Assembly: GCA_900315765.1 (NCBI GenBank) | Contig: ONAK01000010.1 | Coordinates: 1-64,000, forward strand | DNA from: an uncultured Prevotella sp. | GTDB taxonomy: Bacteria > Bacteroidota > Bacteroidia > Bacteroidales > Bacteroidaceae | Length of the DNA stretch: 64,000 nt | Direction: 5' to 3' | In this document: positions 27,316 to 35,836 of the stretch, piece by piece | How positions within the stretch are numbered: the first letter of the stretch is position 1 | How the letters are laid out: the number at the start of each line of letters is the position of its first letter | The notes under the pieces: generated by a model | The model's database searches: none | Seen by the model: only the letters and a program-made list of their open reading frames with translations | What the model was told of the DNA's origin: nothing | Made by a program: the position numbers and the translations under genes

Positions 27316-27346
27316 CAAAAGTAAGGCTTTTTCCTGAAACGACCAA
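27316..27346 (-). promoter_or_regulatory. rpoD promoter
   Basis: Minus-strand TTG (27344-27346), 20 bp, TACTTTTG (27316-27323), 24 bp before the rpoD ATG. The primary sigma gene therefore carries the promoter class it recognises. Confidence 0.8.
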
Positions 27347-27385
27347 AAAAAAGCCACGAATTTTGTGATTCGTGGCCCTTTTTTC
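27344..27385 (-). terminator. Terminator of the Deg protease gene
   Basis: Arms GCCACGAA / TTCGTGGC (27353-27360 and 27369-27376) with an A run at 27345-27352 that becomes a T run on the minus strand. It separates the protease from rpoD. Confidence 0.85.
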
Positions 27386-27396
27386 TCTATTTTTGC

Positions 27397-28899
27397 TTAT
27401 TCATTCTGCAGATATACCACAAATCCACCCTTTTTACCTGTTGGGAAGATACCGCGGATAACCAGCATCTGATCCTTAGAGTTGTTAGCCTCTTTCACTG
27501 CATTCTGCAGGTCGTCGAAGCTCTTCATAGGTATGTCGTTCACACGCTGGATGATGAATCCCTTTGGCACACCGGCATCCTTCATCTTACCGCCGTTAAC
27601 CTTGATAACCTCCAGACCGTAGTTAATCTCCAACTGCTTCTTCTGAGCCTCTGTAATAGGACGGAAGTCGGCTCCCAGCACGTCGGTGTCAGCATTCTTC
27701 ACCACCTTGGTGTTACCCTGCTCGTTCTTCAGTGTCAGTGTAGCGTTGTGACTCTTCTTGTCGCGCAGATAGGTGATGGTCACCTTGTCGCCAGGACGCT
27801 TCTTAGCCAGGATGCCCTGCAGCTCACCAAACTGCTTAACCTTCTTACCGTCGATAGTTGTGATTACGTCGCCCTCCTTAAGGCCAGCAGCCTCGGCAGC
27901 ACCGTCTTCTACAACCTTGGCAACATAGATACCCTCCATAGTGCCCAGGTCTATATCCTTACCGTTGTCCTTCTGGTTGTCTACGTAGCTCTTCACGTCG
28001 CTACCCTGAATACCAATCATGGCGCGCTGTACGTTACCATACTGCTTCAGGTCGTCAACAACCTTATTCATGATAGCTGTTGGGATGGCGAAACCGTAAC
28101 CGATGTTTGAACCTGTAGGAGAGGCCAGCATAGCGTTGATACCTACCAGCTCACCACGGGTGTTCACCAGTGCACCACCCGAGTTACCCTGATTGATGGC
28201 AGCATCGGTCTGTATAAAGCTCTCTACACCGTTAGCGCCCAGTGTACGAGCCTTGGCCGAGATGATACCTGCAGTAACGGTGTTGTTCAGTCCCAGAGGG
28301 TTACCTACTGCCAGTACCCATTCGCCCACCTTTACATTGTCGCTGTTGGCAATCACGATGGCAGGCAGATTCTTACCGTCAATCTTAATCAGTGCGAGGT
28401 CGGTAGTCTTGTCGGCTCCGATCACGCGGGCTGAATACTCCTTCGAACCTTCGTTCAGACTTACTGTCAGCTCGTCGGCACCGTCTACAACGTGGTTGTT
28501 GGTCACAATGTAACCATCAGCCGAGATGATAACACCTGAGCCTGCAGCAGCACGCTTAGGAGTCTGTACCTGGCGCTGACGGCGACCGTTGTTACCCTGT
28601 CCCTGTCCGAAGAAGCCTCCGAATGGATTAGAGAAGAACTCCTCGAATGGATCACTATATTCTACTGTCTGTATCTTTGAGTTCTGTACAGACTTGATGT
28701 AAACTACCGATGGCAGCGCTTTCTCTGCAGCATAGGTAAGGTCTACAGGCTGACCAGCAGGAACTGGTGCTGATGTAACAATAGGAGCGGGTGCTGTAGC
28801 AGCGTTAGTCTTGGTGATGGCTGCTACCGAAAGAACTAAAGCAACTGCGCATACTGCTGGAGTTGCTACGTTTACGATCTTTTTCATATTCTCATTCAT
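27397..28899 (-). CDS. Deg/HtrA-family periplasmic serine protease
   Basis: A 500-residue protease-chaperone. A signal anchor (about 5-34) is followed by a Pro/Ala linker, a Gly/Gln/Arg-rich loop, the trypsin-like domain and two PDZ domains (about 295-385 and 400-490). The catalytic triad is His in NNHVVDGADE, Asp in TDLALIKID and Ser in GNSGGAL. It degrades or refolds damaged envelope proteins. An alternative ATG four codons downstream is possible. A minus-strand -7 box TATTTTTG lies at 28954-28961. Confidence 0.93.
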   Translation of the reverse strand: MNENMKKIVNVATPAVCAVALVLSVAAITKTNAATAPAPIVTSAPVPAGQPVDLTYAAEKALPSVVYIKSVQNSKIQTVEYSDPFEEFFSNPFGGFFGQGQGNNGRRQRQVQTPKRAAAGSGVIISADGYIVTNNHVVDGADELTVSLNEGSKEYSARVIGADKTTDLALIKIDGKNLPAIVIANSDNVKVGEWVLAVGNPLGLNNTVTAGIISAKARTLGANGVESFIQTDAAINQGNSGGALVNTRGELVGINAMLASPTGSNIGYGFAIPTAIMNKVVDDLKQYGNVQRAMIGIQGSDVKSYVDNQKDNGKDIDLGTMEGIYVAKVVEDGAAEAAGLKEGDVITTIDGKKVKQFGELQGILAKKRPGDKVTITYLRDKKSHNATLTLKNEQGNTKVVKNADTDVLGADFRPITEAQKKQLEINYGLEVIKVNGGKMKDAGVPKGFIIQRVNDIPMKSFDDLQNAVKEANNSKDQMLVIRGIFPTGKKGGFVVYLQNE

Positions 28900-28953
28900 T
28901 TTTTTAAGTTTTAAATTCTACATACAAATGTTTCCTTTCACGTTTTGATGGTG

Positions 28954-28986
28954 CAAAAATAAGTGCATTATTTGGAATACTGACAA
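28954..28986 (-). promoter_or_regulatory. Promoter of the Deg protease gene
   Basis: Minus-strand TATTTTTG (28954-28961) with TTG at 28984-28986; the 22-bp spacer is slightly long. Confidence 0.55.
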
Positions 28987-29146
28987 TTTGTCGCTAACTT
29001 TTGTCCCAATTTAACAATTATCCCCCCATGCTTAACGCGCATTTGCGATTAACACTTGAAATCTTAAAATACTGACAAATTTAAGTTTTTGTTATGATTT
29101 TAGTTTCATATTTGTAATTATCTTAATACTTTTGGGTTTAATATAC

Positions 29147-29175
29147 TTGATTTATGAATTTTATTTGTACCTTTG
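29147..29175 (+). promoter_or_regulatory. rnpB promoter
   Basis: TTG (29147-29149), 18 bp, TACCTTTG (29168-29175), ending 6 bp before the apparent 5' end of the RNase P RNA. The preceding 28987-29146 is AT-rich with nothing else I can support. Confidence 0.75.
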
Positions 29176-29181
29176 CAGCCA

Positions 29182-29558
29182 GAAAATGCACTGCAACGGT
29201 TTGTCGCTGGCGCTTCTGAAAGGTCGCGCGAGAGGAAAGTCCGGGCAGCACAGGGCGCTCCACTTCCGAAAGTAGAAGCTATTGGTGACAGTAGGTGCCG
29301 GCAGAAGAAAATAACCGCCTTTCTTCGGAGAGGTAAGGGTGAGAAGGTGGTGTAAGAGACCACCAGCCAACGGGTGATCGTTGGGCTGTGCCGACTGGAG
29401 GCTGCAAGTTCATGTATACCATCGTCCGAGGATTGCCCGTCCGAGTCATACGATGGAGGGTAGAACGCTTGAGCCATGAGGTGACTTATGGACTAGATAA
29501 ATGACAAACGCCGTGCATGCACGGTACAGAACCCGGCTTATAGGTGCAGTGCTTTTTT
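29182..29558 (+). ncRNA. rnpB: RNase P RNA, bacterial type A
   Basis: The catalytic RNA that matures tRNA 5' ends. The hallmark segments are present in order: GAGGAAAGTCCGGGC in the P4/CR-I region near 29233, the middle block with GGTAAGGGTGAGAAGGTGG, and ACAGAACCCGGCTTATAGG near the 3' end. Terminal helix P1 is GCACTGCA/TGCAGTGC (29188-29195 and 29545-29552), followed by a long T run acting as terminator. Exact ends are estimated. Confidence 0.97.
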
Positions 29559-29570
29559 CTTTTTTTAGAT

Positions 29571-30494
29571 ATGAAGTTTAAAGAGATATATCGCATCTTG
29601 TTTCTTACCATTCGCTTTTTCACCACAAAGCGAGTGATGACTCAGGCTTCGGCGCTTACTTATTCCACCTTGCTGGCCATGGTGCCTGTGTTGGCAGTTA
29701 TCTTTGCCATCGCCCGTGGCTTCGGATATAATAGGTATATAGAGATCTGGTTCCGCGATGCGCTCTCTTCCCAGCCTCAGGTGGCCGATGTGCTTGCAGG
29801 CTTCGTCAACAGCTATCTTATTCATACCCAGAGTGGCATCTTCCTTGGCGTGGGCTTGCTGTTCATGCTCTACACGGTACTGATGTTGGTCAACAATATC
29901 GAGGAGACATTCAACGAGATATGGCAGGTTAGCAATGCGCGCCCCATCATCCGTTCGCTCACCAATTATATGGCCATGTTCTTTATTGTGCCCATCATCA
30001 TTGTGGTGTCTATGGGTCTTTCTATCTTCATGGCCACCATTGCTCATAAGATGAGTGGCATCATGCTGCTGGGCCCAGCCATGCGCCTCATGCTCGATTT
30101 CTCGCCTTATCTGCTGCTCTCGCTGCTGTTCATCTGGTTGTATGTCTACATGCCAAACACCGATGTCAAGCTCAAGTACGCCATCATTCCTGGCATACTT
30201 TCGGGTATTGCCATGCAACTGTTACAGTTGTTCTATATCCACTCCCAGATATGGGTGACGGGCTACAACGCCATCTACGGTTCGTTTGCCGCACTGCCAT
30301 TGTTTATGCTGTGGCTGCAGATATCGTGGACTATCTGTCTGTTTGGTGCGCAACTCACGTTTACCAATCAGAACATGGATCGTTTCGGCATCAATCTCGA
30401 TGATATCAACATGCATCCGTTGGTTGATATGACTGAGGATGAAACCAACGAAGCGGCCCGAGAGTTATACTCCGACCGCCTCGATTCACTATAA
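29571..30494 (+). CDS. YihY/BrkB-family membrane protein
   Basis: A 307-residue inner-membrane protein with about six hydrophobic segments. SALTYSTLLAMVPVLAVIFAIA split around residue 30, and the later YNAIYGSFAALPLFMLWLQ region, are typical of the UPF0761/YihY (formerly called RNase BN or BrkB) family, whose biochemical role is unsettled. I chose ATG 29571 because the longer frame starts within the RNase P RNA terminator. It begins 5 bp after the rnpB T run, so some expression may come from rnpB read-through. Confidence 0.86.
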   Translation: MKFKEIYRILFLTIRFFTTKRVMTQASALTYSTLLAMVPVLAVIFAIARGFGYNRYIEIWFRDALSSQPQVADVLAGFVNSYLIHTQSGIFLGVGLLFMLYTVLMLVNNIEETFNEIWQVSNARPIIRSLTNYMAMFFIVPIIIVVSMGLSIFMATIAHKMSGIMLLGPAMRLMLDFSPYLLLSLLFIWLYVYMPNTDVKLKYAIIPGILSGIAMQLLQLFYIHSQIWVTGYNAIYGSFAALPLFMLWLQISWTICLFGAQLTFTNQNMDRFGINLDDINMHPLVDMTEDETNEAARELYSDRLDSL

Positions 30495-30502
30495 TTATTG
30501 TA

Positions 30503-31843
30503 TTATTGCTTCATCAAGTACGCTTTGAAATCGGCGAAGTTTTTACTCATGGCGACGCTTTGCTTTTCGCCGCGCATAAAGGCTGCCAGGCGCTCGGGGA
30601 TAGCCACGTCGATACCAAGAATCTCGTCAACCTTCTCCTTGAACTTCGCTGGGTGGGCAGTCTCACAGAACACGCCAACCTCACCTTCCTGCAATCCGTC
30701 AACCAGTGCCTGATAGCCACAAGCTCCGTGAGGATCCAGAATATAACCCGAGTCCTTGTAGCAGGCGCGCATGGTCTCTTTTATCTGTTCGTCGCTGTAG
30801 GTAGCACCGCTAATGAGCGATGTAATCTTAGCGTGACTCTTGCCATAGAGGTCGTAGATACGTGCAAAGTTCGAAGGATCGCCCACGTCCATGGCGTTGG
30901 CCAGTGTCTGCTTCGATGGCTTTGGCTCGTACTTACCCGTCTGCAGATAGTTGTAGAAGATATCGTTGGAGTTGTTGGCAGCGATAAAGCGCTTGATAGG
31001 CAGTCCCATCTCGTGTCCGAACAGGGCTGCACAGATGTTGCCGAAGTTGCCTGAAGGCACGCACATCACGAGATTCTCAATTTTTACATTGTTTAATTTT
31101 TTAATTTTTACATTTTCCTTCAGTCTTGCGTAGGCATTGAAGTAGTAGAACGCCTGAGGCAGGAAGCGGGCTACGTTGATACTGTTGGCTGATGTAAGCT
31201 TCATGTGCTCGTTAAGCTCAGCATCCATGAAGGCGTTCTTAACCAGAGCCTGACAGTCGTCGAACACGCCGTCAACCTCGATGGCAGTGATGTTCTTGCC
31301 AAGAGTAGTGAACTGACACTCCTGAATAGGCGAAACCTTTCCCTTTGGATAGAGCACATACACGTGGATGCCATCAACCCCCAGGAATCCGTTGGCCACA
31401 GCCGAACCCGTATCACCACTGGTAGCCACCAGCACGTTCACCTCTCCTTTCTCCTTCGTCCTTACTCCTTCCTCGCGAATGAAGTACTGCAGCAATCGCG
31501 CCATAAAGCGTGCGCCTACATCCTTAAAGGCGAGGGTAGGACCGTGGAACAGTTCCAAGGTATAAATATTATCCTTGACGTTCACCACCGGACAGTCGAA
31601 CTGCAGGGTGTCGTAAACTATATCGTGCAGTGCATCAGGATCAACGTCCTCACCAAAGAAGGCGCTTGCCACTGTGTAGGCAATCTCCTGAAAGCTCATC
31701 TTCTCGATGTTATCGAAAAACTCTTGTGGCAGTTTGTTGATTCTCTCGGGCATATACAGTCCGCGGTCTTCTGCCAGTCCCTTAACTACTGCTTTATGCA
31801 GGTCGGCAATAGGAGCCTGATTATTTGTACTATAGTAGTTCAT
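30503..31843 (-). CDS. thrC: Threonine synthase
   Basis: A 446-residue PLP enzyme converting O-phosphohomoserine to threonine. The PLP lysine lies in ALAFKDVGARFMARL (about residue 113) and the phosphate loop is ATSGDTGSAVANGF (about 140). Two stretches look inserted relative to my memory of the family: a charged run GVRTKEKGE before the ATSGDTGS loop, and NVKIKKLNNVKIEN before LVMCVPSGNFG; the latter is encoded by T/A-rich sequence like that found between genes here. It is the last gene of the thr operon. Confidence 0.94.
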   Translation of the reverse strand: MNYYSTNNQAPIADLHKAVVKGLAEDRGLYMPERINKLPQEFFDNIEKMSFQEIAYTVASAFFGEDVDPDALHDIVYDTLQFDCPVVNVKDNIYTLELFHGPTLAFKDVGARFMARLLQYFIREEGVRTKEKGEVNVLVATSGDTGSAVANGFLGVDGIHVYVLYPKGKVSPIQECQFTTLGKNITAIEVDGVFDDCQALVKNAFMDAELNEHMKLTSANSINVARFLPQAFYYFNAYARLKENVKIKKLNNVKIENLVMCVPSGNFGNICAALFGHEMGLPIKRFIAANNSNDIFYNYLQTGKYEPKPSKQTLANAMDVGDPSNFARIYDLYGKSHAKITSLISGATYSDEQIKETMRACYKDSGYILDPHGACGYQALVDGLQEGEVGVFCETAHPAKFKEKVDEILGIDVAIPERLAAFMRGEKQSVAMSKNFADFKAYLMKQ

Positions 31844-31913
31844 ATTATAATTTAAAAATTTAACAATTTAACAATGTAAAAATTGATTTTTACATTTTAT
31901 CATTTTATAATTT

Positions 31914-33200
31914 TTACATTGTGAGTTTCATGAATTCATTCATGAACTCACCCAGCTTCAACAAGCCATAACTGCCTGATACGCAGGATGTCTCGTCGTA
32001 TTGCTGAACCTCATCTGCAACGATGCCTTTGTACCAGAAGAGGAACGGTACGGGCTGTCCTACGTGTATGCGCATCTCTACTGGTGTCAGATGGTCGGGC
32101 AGTACAGCCAGTGCTACCGGTTCGTTCATCTCCATGATATGTTCGTAGATGGGTTTGATAAGTCTCTGGTCGAGATACTCGATAGTCTTCAGCTTCAGCT
32201 CCAGGTCGCCGTCGTGTCCGGCTTCGTCGCTTGCCTCTACATGCACAAACACAAAGTCGTCATTCTCCAGTGCCTCGATGGCAGCCTGCGCCTTCCCCTC
32301 GTAGTTGGTGTCGGCCAGTCCGGTAGCACCTTCCACCTCTACAATCTTTAGTCCTGCGTAGTGACCGATGCCACGAATCAGGTCGACAGCCGATATCACC
32401 GTACCCGACTTGATGTCAGGATACTGCTGCATCAGTGTCTCCATCGATGGGCGATAGCCGCCGCTCCAAGGCCAGATGCTGTTCGCCTGTCGCTCACCCT
32501 TAGCAGCCTTAGCCTGATTGTAAGGGTGCTTAGGCAACAGCTCCTGCGACTTCAGAATCAGCTCATTAATCAGGTCTGCCGTCTCAGCAGCAGTCAGGGA
32601 TGAGATCTTTCTACTGCGCTCGAGATGACAAGTAGAGGCGGTTTCATCAGGCTTTACCAGCAATGGGCGCCACTCCTCATTCGGATGATCATGGGGTGGG
32701 GCGCAAGTGATGTGCTTATTACCACCTTTGATCACCAACAGGTGTCGGTACTGAATACCCGTGATAAACTTCACCAGCTCGTAACCTTTACGTTCGTTGA
32801 TGGGTTTGGCCAGTGTCTCGTTCAGATAGTCTATCAGCACGCGTGCGTCTTCTGTCTCCAAGTTACCGCCATTGTGCGTGATGATTTTGCCGTCTTGCAG
32901 GTTGATGATGTTGCAGCGCAGTGCCAGGTCATCGTCTGCCATCTCGTAGCCGATAGAGGCTGCCTCCAGTGGTCCACGACCCTCATATACCTTATTCAGG
33001 TCATAACCTAAGATAGCTGTGTTAGCCACCTCACTGCCAGGAGGAAATCCCTCGGGCACTGTAATCAGTCGCCCGCAGCGTCCCTCTTTAGCCAGCCTGT
33101 CCATCATCGGCTTCGATGCATATTGTAGTAGCGTCTTTCCCCCCAGTCTCTCCACGGGCAAATCCGCCATCCCATCTCCAAGTATAATAATGTGTTTCAT
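31914..33200 (-). CDS. Phosphoglycerate-mutase-type homoserine kinase (proposed)
   Basis: A 428-residue alkaline-phosphatase-superfamily protein of the archaeal-type cofactor-independent phosphoglycerate mutase group. It has the metal-site start IILGDGMADLP, PPGSEVANTAILGYD with the nucleophile Ser region, and HVEASDEAGHDGD. Members encoded between thrA and thrC in genomes lacking thrB are proposed to be homoserine kinases, which exactly fits here. The run TCHLERSRKISSLT at about residue 207 corresponds to a piece of the window's dispersed palindromic repeat inserted in frame. ATG 33200 starts the conserved MKHIIILGDG. Confidence 0.88.
   Translation of the reverse strand: MKHIIILGDGMADLPVERLGGKTLLQYASKPMMDRLAKEGRCGRLITVPEGFPPGSEVANTAILGYDLNKVYEGRGPLEAASIGYEMADDDLALRCNIINLQDGKIITHNGGNLETEDARVLIDYLNETLAKPINERKGYELVKFITGIQYRHLLVIKGGNKHITCAPPHDHPNEEWRPLLVKPDETASTCHLERSRKISSLTAAETADLINELILKSQELLPKHPYNQAKAAKGERQANSIWPWSGGYRPSMETLMQQYPDIKSGTVISAVDLIRGIGHYAGLKIVEVEGATGLADTNYEGKAQAAIEALENDDFVFVHVEASDEAGHDGDLELKLKTIEYLDQRLIKPIYEHIMEMNEPVALAVLPDHLTPVEMRIHVGQPVPFLFWYKGIVADEVQQYDETSCVSGSYGLLKLGEFMNEFMKLTM
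32596..32636. repeat. Coding-embedded fragment of the palindromic repeat
   Basis: Within the homoserine kinase gene, GAGATCTTTCTACTGCGCTC followed by GAGATGACAAG matches the right arm of the 104-bp repeats at 37.3, 39.3 and 41.6 kb. It reads through without a stop and adds about 12-14 residues. Confidence 0.65.
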
Positions 33201-33274
33201 AAATAAATCCGTGTTAATCCGCGTTCGCTCGGCTTTGCCGCTTGGCTCGTCCAAGAATCCGTGCCTAAAAATAA
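33201..33274. repeat. thrA-kinase spacer with dispersed repeat pieces
   Basis: The 74-bp gap contains AATCCGTGTTAATCCGCG and GAATCCGTGCC, related to the ends of the 24598-24661 element, around a CGCTCGGCTTTGCCGCTTGG piece also seen at about 50312. It looks like nested small repeats. Confidence 0.45.
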
Positions 33275-35707
33275 TTAGATATTCGCGATGCTCATAATAT
33301 TGGCAAACACACCTGCGGCTGTTACGCTGGCTCCTGCGCCGTAGCCTTGAATCTGCATCGGGTACTCCTTATAGCGCTCGGTGGTGAGCAGCACGATGTT
33401 GTTCGAGCCCTCCAGACGATAGAACGGATGGTTGATGTCAACCTCCTTCAGCGCCACGTTCGTCTTACCATCCTCCATGGTAGCCACAAAGCGCCAGCGC
33501 TTACCCTCGGCCTCCAACTTCTTGCGACGAGCCTCAAAGTCGGCATCCAACTGTGGCAACTTCTTCCAGAAGTCGTCCACGCTGCCCTCGAAATAGCTGT
33601 CGGGCACAAACAGATGCTTCTCTACGTCGGCCTGTTCTACCTGATAGCCAGCCTCACGCGTCAGAATCACCAGCTTGCGAACCACGTCGGTACCACTCAG
33701 GTCTATACGTGGGTCGGGCTCACTGTAACCCTGTTCCTTAGCGCGGCGTACCGTCTCCGAGAAAGGCACGTCGGCAGCTATCTCGTTGAAGATGAAGTTC
33801 AGCGTACCACTCAGCACAGCCTCGATTTTCAGAATCTTATCGCCCGAGTTTCTCAGGTCGTTGATGGTGCCGATGATAGGCAGTCCGGCACCCACGTTGG
33901 TCTCATAGCGGAACCACACACCGCGGGTGCGCGCCGTATTTTTCAGCTTCATATAGTTGTCGTAATCGCTCGATGCCGCAATCTTGTTGGCTGCAATCAC
34001 GCTGATGTTATGCTCCAGGAATGTCTGATACAGTGCAGCGATATCCTTGCTCGCCGTACAGTCTACAAACACGCTATTAAAAATGTTCATGCCCAGCACC
34101 TCGTCGCGCAGACTCTTGCCCTGCGCCTCGGGTGCTTTCAGTAGCTCACGATAGTTCTCGAGGTCGATGCCGTCGCGATCGAACACGCCTGCCTTCGACG
34201 AGGCGATACCTACCACGTTCAACTTCAGTCCGTTGCGCTGCATCAGCGTCTCGTACTGACTGCGAATCTGCTCTATCAGCTTGCCGCCCACGGTGCCTAC
34301 ACCGCAGATGAACAGGTTGAGCACCTTGTATTCCGACAGGAAGAACGAGTCGTGCAGCACGTTGAGCGACTTGCGCAGGAACTTGCCGTCGACTACAAAC
34401 GAGATGTTCGTCTCCGAAGCACCCTGCGCACATGCTATCACACTGATACCGCTACGTCCGAGTGTGCCGAACAGCTTACCGGCGATACCTGGTGTGTGCT
34501 TCATGTTCTCGCCCACGATGGCGATGGTGGCCAGTCCGCTCTCAGCGTGCATGGGGAACATGGCGCCCTCTTCAATCTCCTTGGCAAACTCGGCGTTCAG
34601 TACCTCTACAGCGTCGGCAGCATCCTCATCGCGCACACCGATAGAGGTTGAGTTCTCTGATGAAGCCTGCGATACCATGAACACGCTGATGCCCTTGTTG
34701 GCCAGTGTGGTGAAGATGCGTCGGTTCACACCAATCACACCTACCATCGAGAGTCCGGTAACGGTGATCAGTGTGGTGCCCTTAATGCTCGAGATACCCT
34801 TGATGGGTTTCTTGTCGTTCTCAATATGATCCTTGATCAGTGTTCCCGGATGTTCGGGGTTGAAGGTGTTCTTAACCTTGATAGGGATGTTTTTTACGCA
34901 AACGGGATAGATGGTAGGCGGGTAGATGACCTTTGCACCGAAGTTACACAGCTCCATGGCCTCGATGTAACTCAGCTCGTTGATGGTGTAGGCCGTCTTG
35001 ATCACACGTGGATCGGCCGTCATAAATCCATCTACGTCGGTCCATATCTCCAGCACCTCGGCATCCAGCGCTGCAGCGATGATGGCTGCTGTATAGTCGC
35101 TACCGCCGCGCCCCAGGTTGGTTGTCTCACCCGTATCTTTATCGCGACTGATGAATCCTGGTACCACAGCCACGTCGGGCATCACCTTGAATGCCTCGCG
35201 AACCAGCTGATTGGTCAGTTCGGCAGCCAGTCGGTGCTTGCCGTTCTTTTTCTCAGTGCGTATAAAGTCGCGGCTGTTCATGCGTTTGCCGCCTTTTATC
35301 ATAGTAGCTACGATGTTCGACGAGAGTCGCTCACCGTAACTTACGATTGTATCTTCTGTTTTCTTTGAGAGGTCGTGAATCAGGAATACGCCATAATAAA
35401 TACTCTTCAACTGGTCGAACAGCTGATCCACTTTATTAAATAAGTCTACGCGCTTTTTGTCATCGGTGATGATGGTGTCTATCATCTGGTGATGCCTTGT
35501 CACCATAGCGTCGAATTCCTCGCGCCACTTGTCATCACCCTTCAGGGCCAACTGTGAGGTAGATATCAACTTGTCTGTGATACCGCCCAGCGCACTTACT
35601 ACTACTACGACAGGTTGCGTCCGAGCCTCTGCCTCAACGATTTTTTTCAAGCTAAGAATGCTTTTTACGGAACCTACGGACGTTCCGCCGAATTTCAATA
35701 CTTTCAT
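33275..35707 (-). CDS. thrA: Bifunctional aspartate kinase / homoserine dehydrogenase
   Basis: An 811-residue fusion enzyme performing the first and third steps of the threonine/methionine pathway. The kinase domain starts MKVLKFGGTSVGS and contains GRGGSDYTAA (about 220). Two ACT regulatory modules follow (about 310-460). The NAD(P) loop FICGVGTVGGKLIEQI marks the homoserine dehydrogenase domain (about 465), with catalytic region GAGLPIIGTINDL (about 625). ATG 35707 is chosen over a TTG four codons earlier because of the conserved beginning. It heads the operon thrA, kinase, thrC. Confidence 0.95.
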   Translation of the reverse strand: MKVLKFGGTSVGSVKSILSLKKIVEAEARTQPVVVVVSALGGITDKLISTSQLALKGDDKWREEFDAMVTRHHQMIDTIITDDKKRVDLFNKVDQLFDQLKSIYYGVFLIHDLSKKTEDTIVSYGERLSSNIVATMIKGGKRMNSRDFIRTEKKNGKHRLAAELTNQLVREAFKVMPDVAVVPGFISRDKDTGETTNLGRGGSDYTAAIIAAALDAEVLEIWTDVDGFMTADPRVIKTAYTINELSYIEAMELCNFGAKVIYPPTIYPVCVKNIPIKVKNTFNPEHPGTLIKDHIENDKKPIKGISSIKGTTLITVTGLSMVGVIGVNRRIFTTLANKGISVFMVSQASSENSTSIGVRDEDAADAVEVLNAEFAKEIEEGAMFPMHAESGLATIAIVGENMKHTPGIAGKLFGTLGRSGISVIACAQGASETNISFVVDGKFLRKSLNVLHDSFFLSEYKVLNLFICGVGTVGGKLIEQIRSQYETLMQRNGLKLNVVGIASSKAGVFDRDGIDLENYRELLKAPEAQGKSLRDEVLGMNIFNSVFVDCTASKDIAALYQTFLEHNISVIAANKIAASSDYDNYMKLKNTARTRGVWFRYETNVGAGLPIIGTINDLRNSGDKILKIEAVLSGTLNFIFNEIAADVPFSETVRRAKEQGYSEPDPRIDLSGTDVVRKLVILTREAGYQVEQADVEKHLFVPDSYFEGSVDDFWKKLPQLDADFEARRKKLEAEGKRWRFVATMEDGKTNVALKEVDINHPFYRLEGSNNIVLLTTERYKEYPMQIQGYGAGASVTAAGVFANIMSIANI

Positions 35708-35763
35708 ATTCCTATGCAATTTATCTTGCCTTTAGCGGTACCCTTAAACAAGCAGGGCTTCAT
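35704..35763 (-). CDS. Possible 19-residue leader peptide before thrA
   Basis: A short ORF (MKPCLFKGTAKGKINCIGI) starts about 6 nt after the predicted transcription start and its TGA overlaps the thrA ATG as ATGA. It contains only one Thr and no run of regulatory codons, so classical attenuation is unlikely; translational coupling is possible. It may be accidental. Confidence 0.3.
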   Translation of the reverse strand: MKPCLFKGTAKGKINCIGI

Positions 35764-35775
35764 CCACCGGCGCTG

Positions 35776-35806
35776 CAAAGGTAAGTGTTTTTGTGTAAAT
35801 AACCAA
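35776..35806 (-). promoter_or_regulatory. thr operon promoter
   Basis: Minus-strand TTG (35804-35806), 20 bp, TACCTTTG (35776-35783), leaving a leader of about 60 nt before thrA. Confidence 0.82.
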
Positions 35807-35836
35807 ATTTTTGAAAGTAATTTTGGCTATTTGGTT

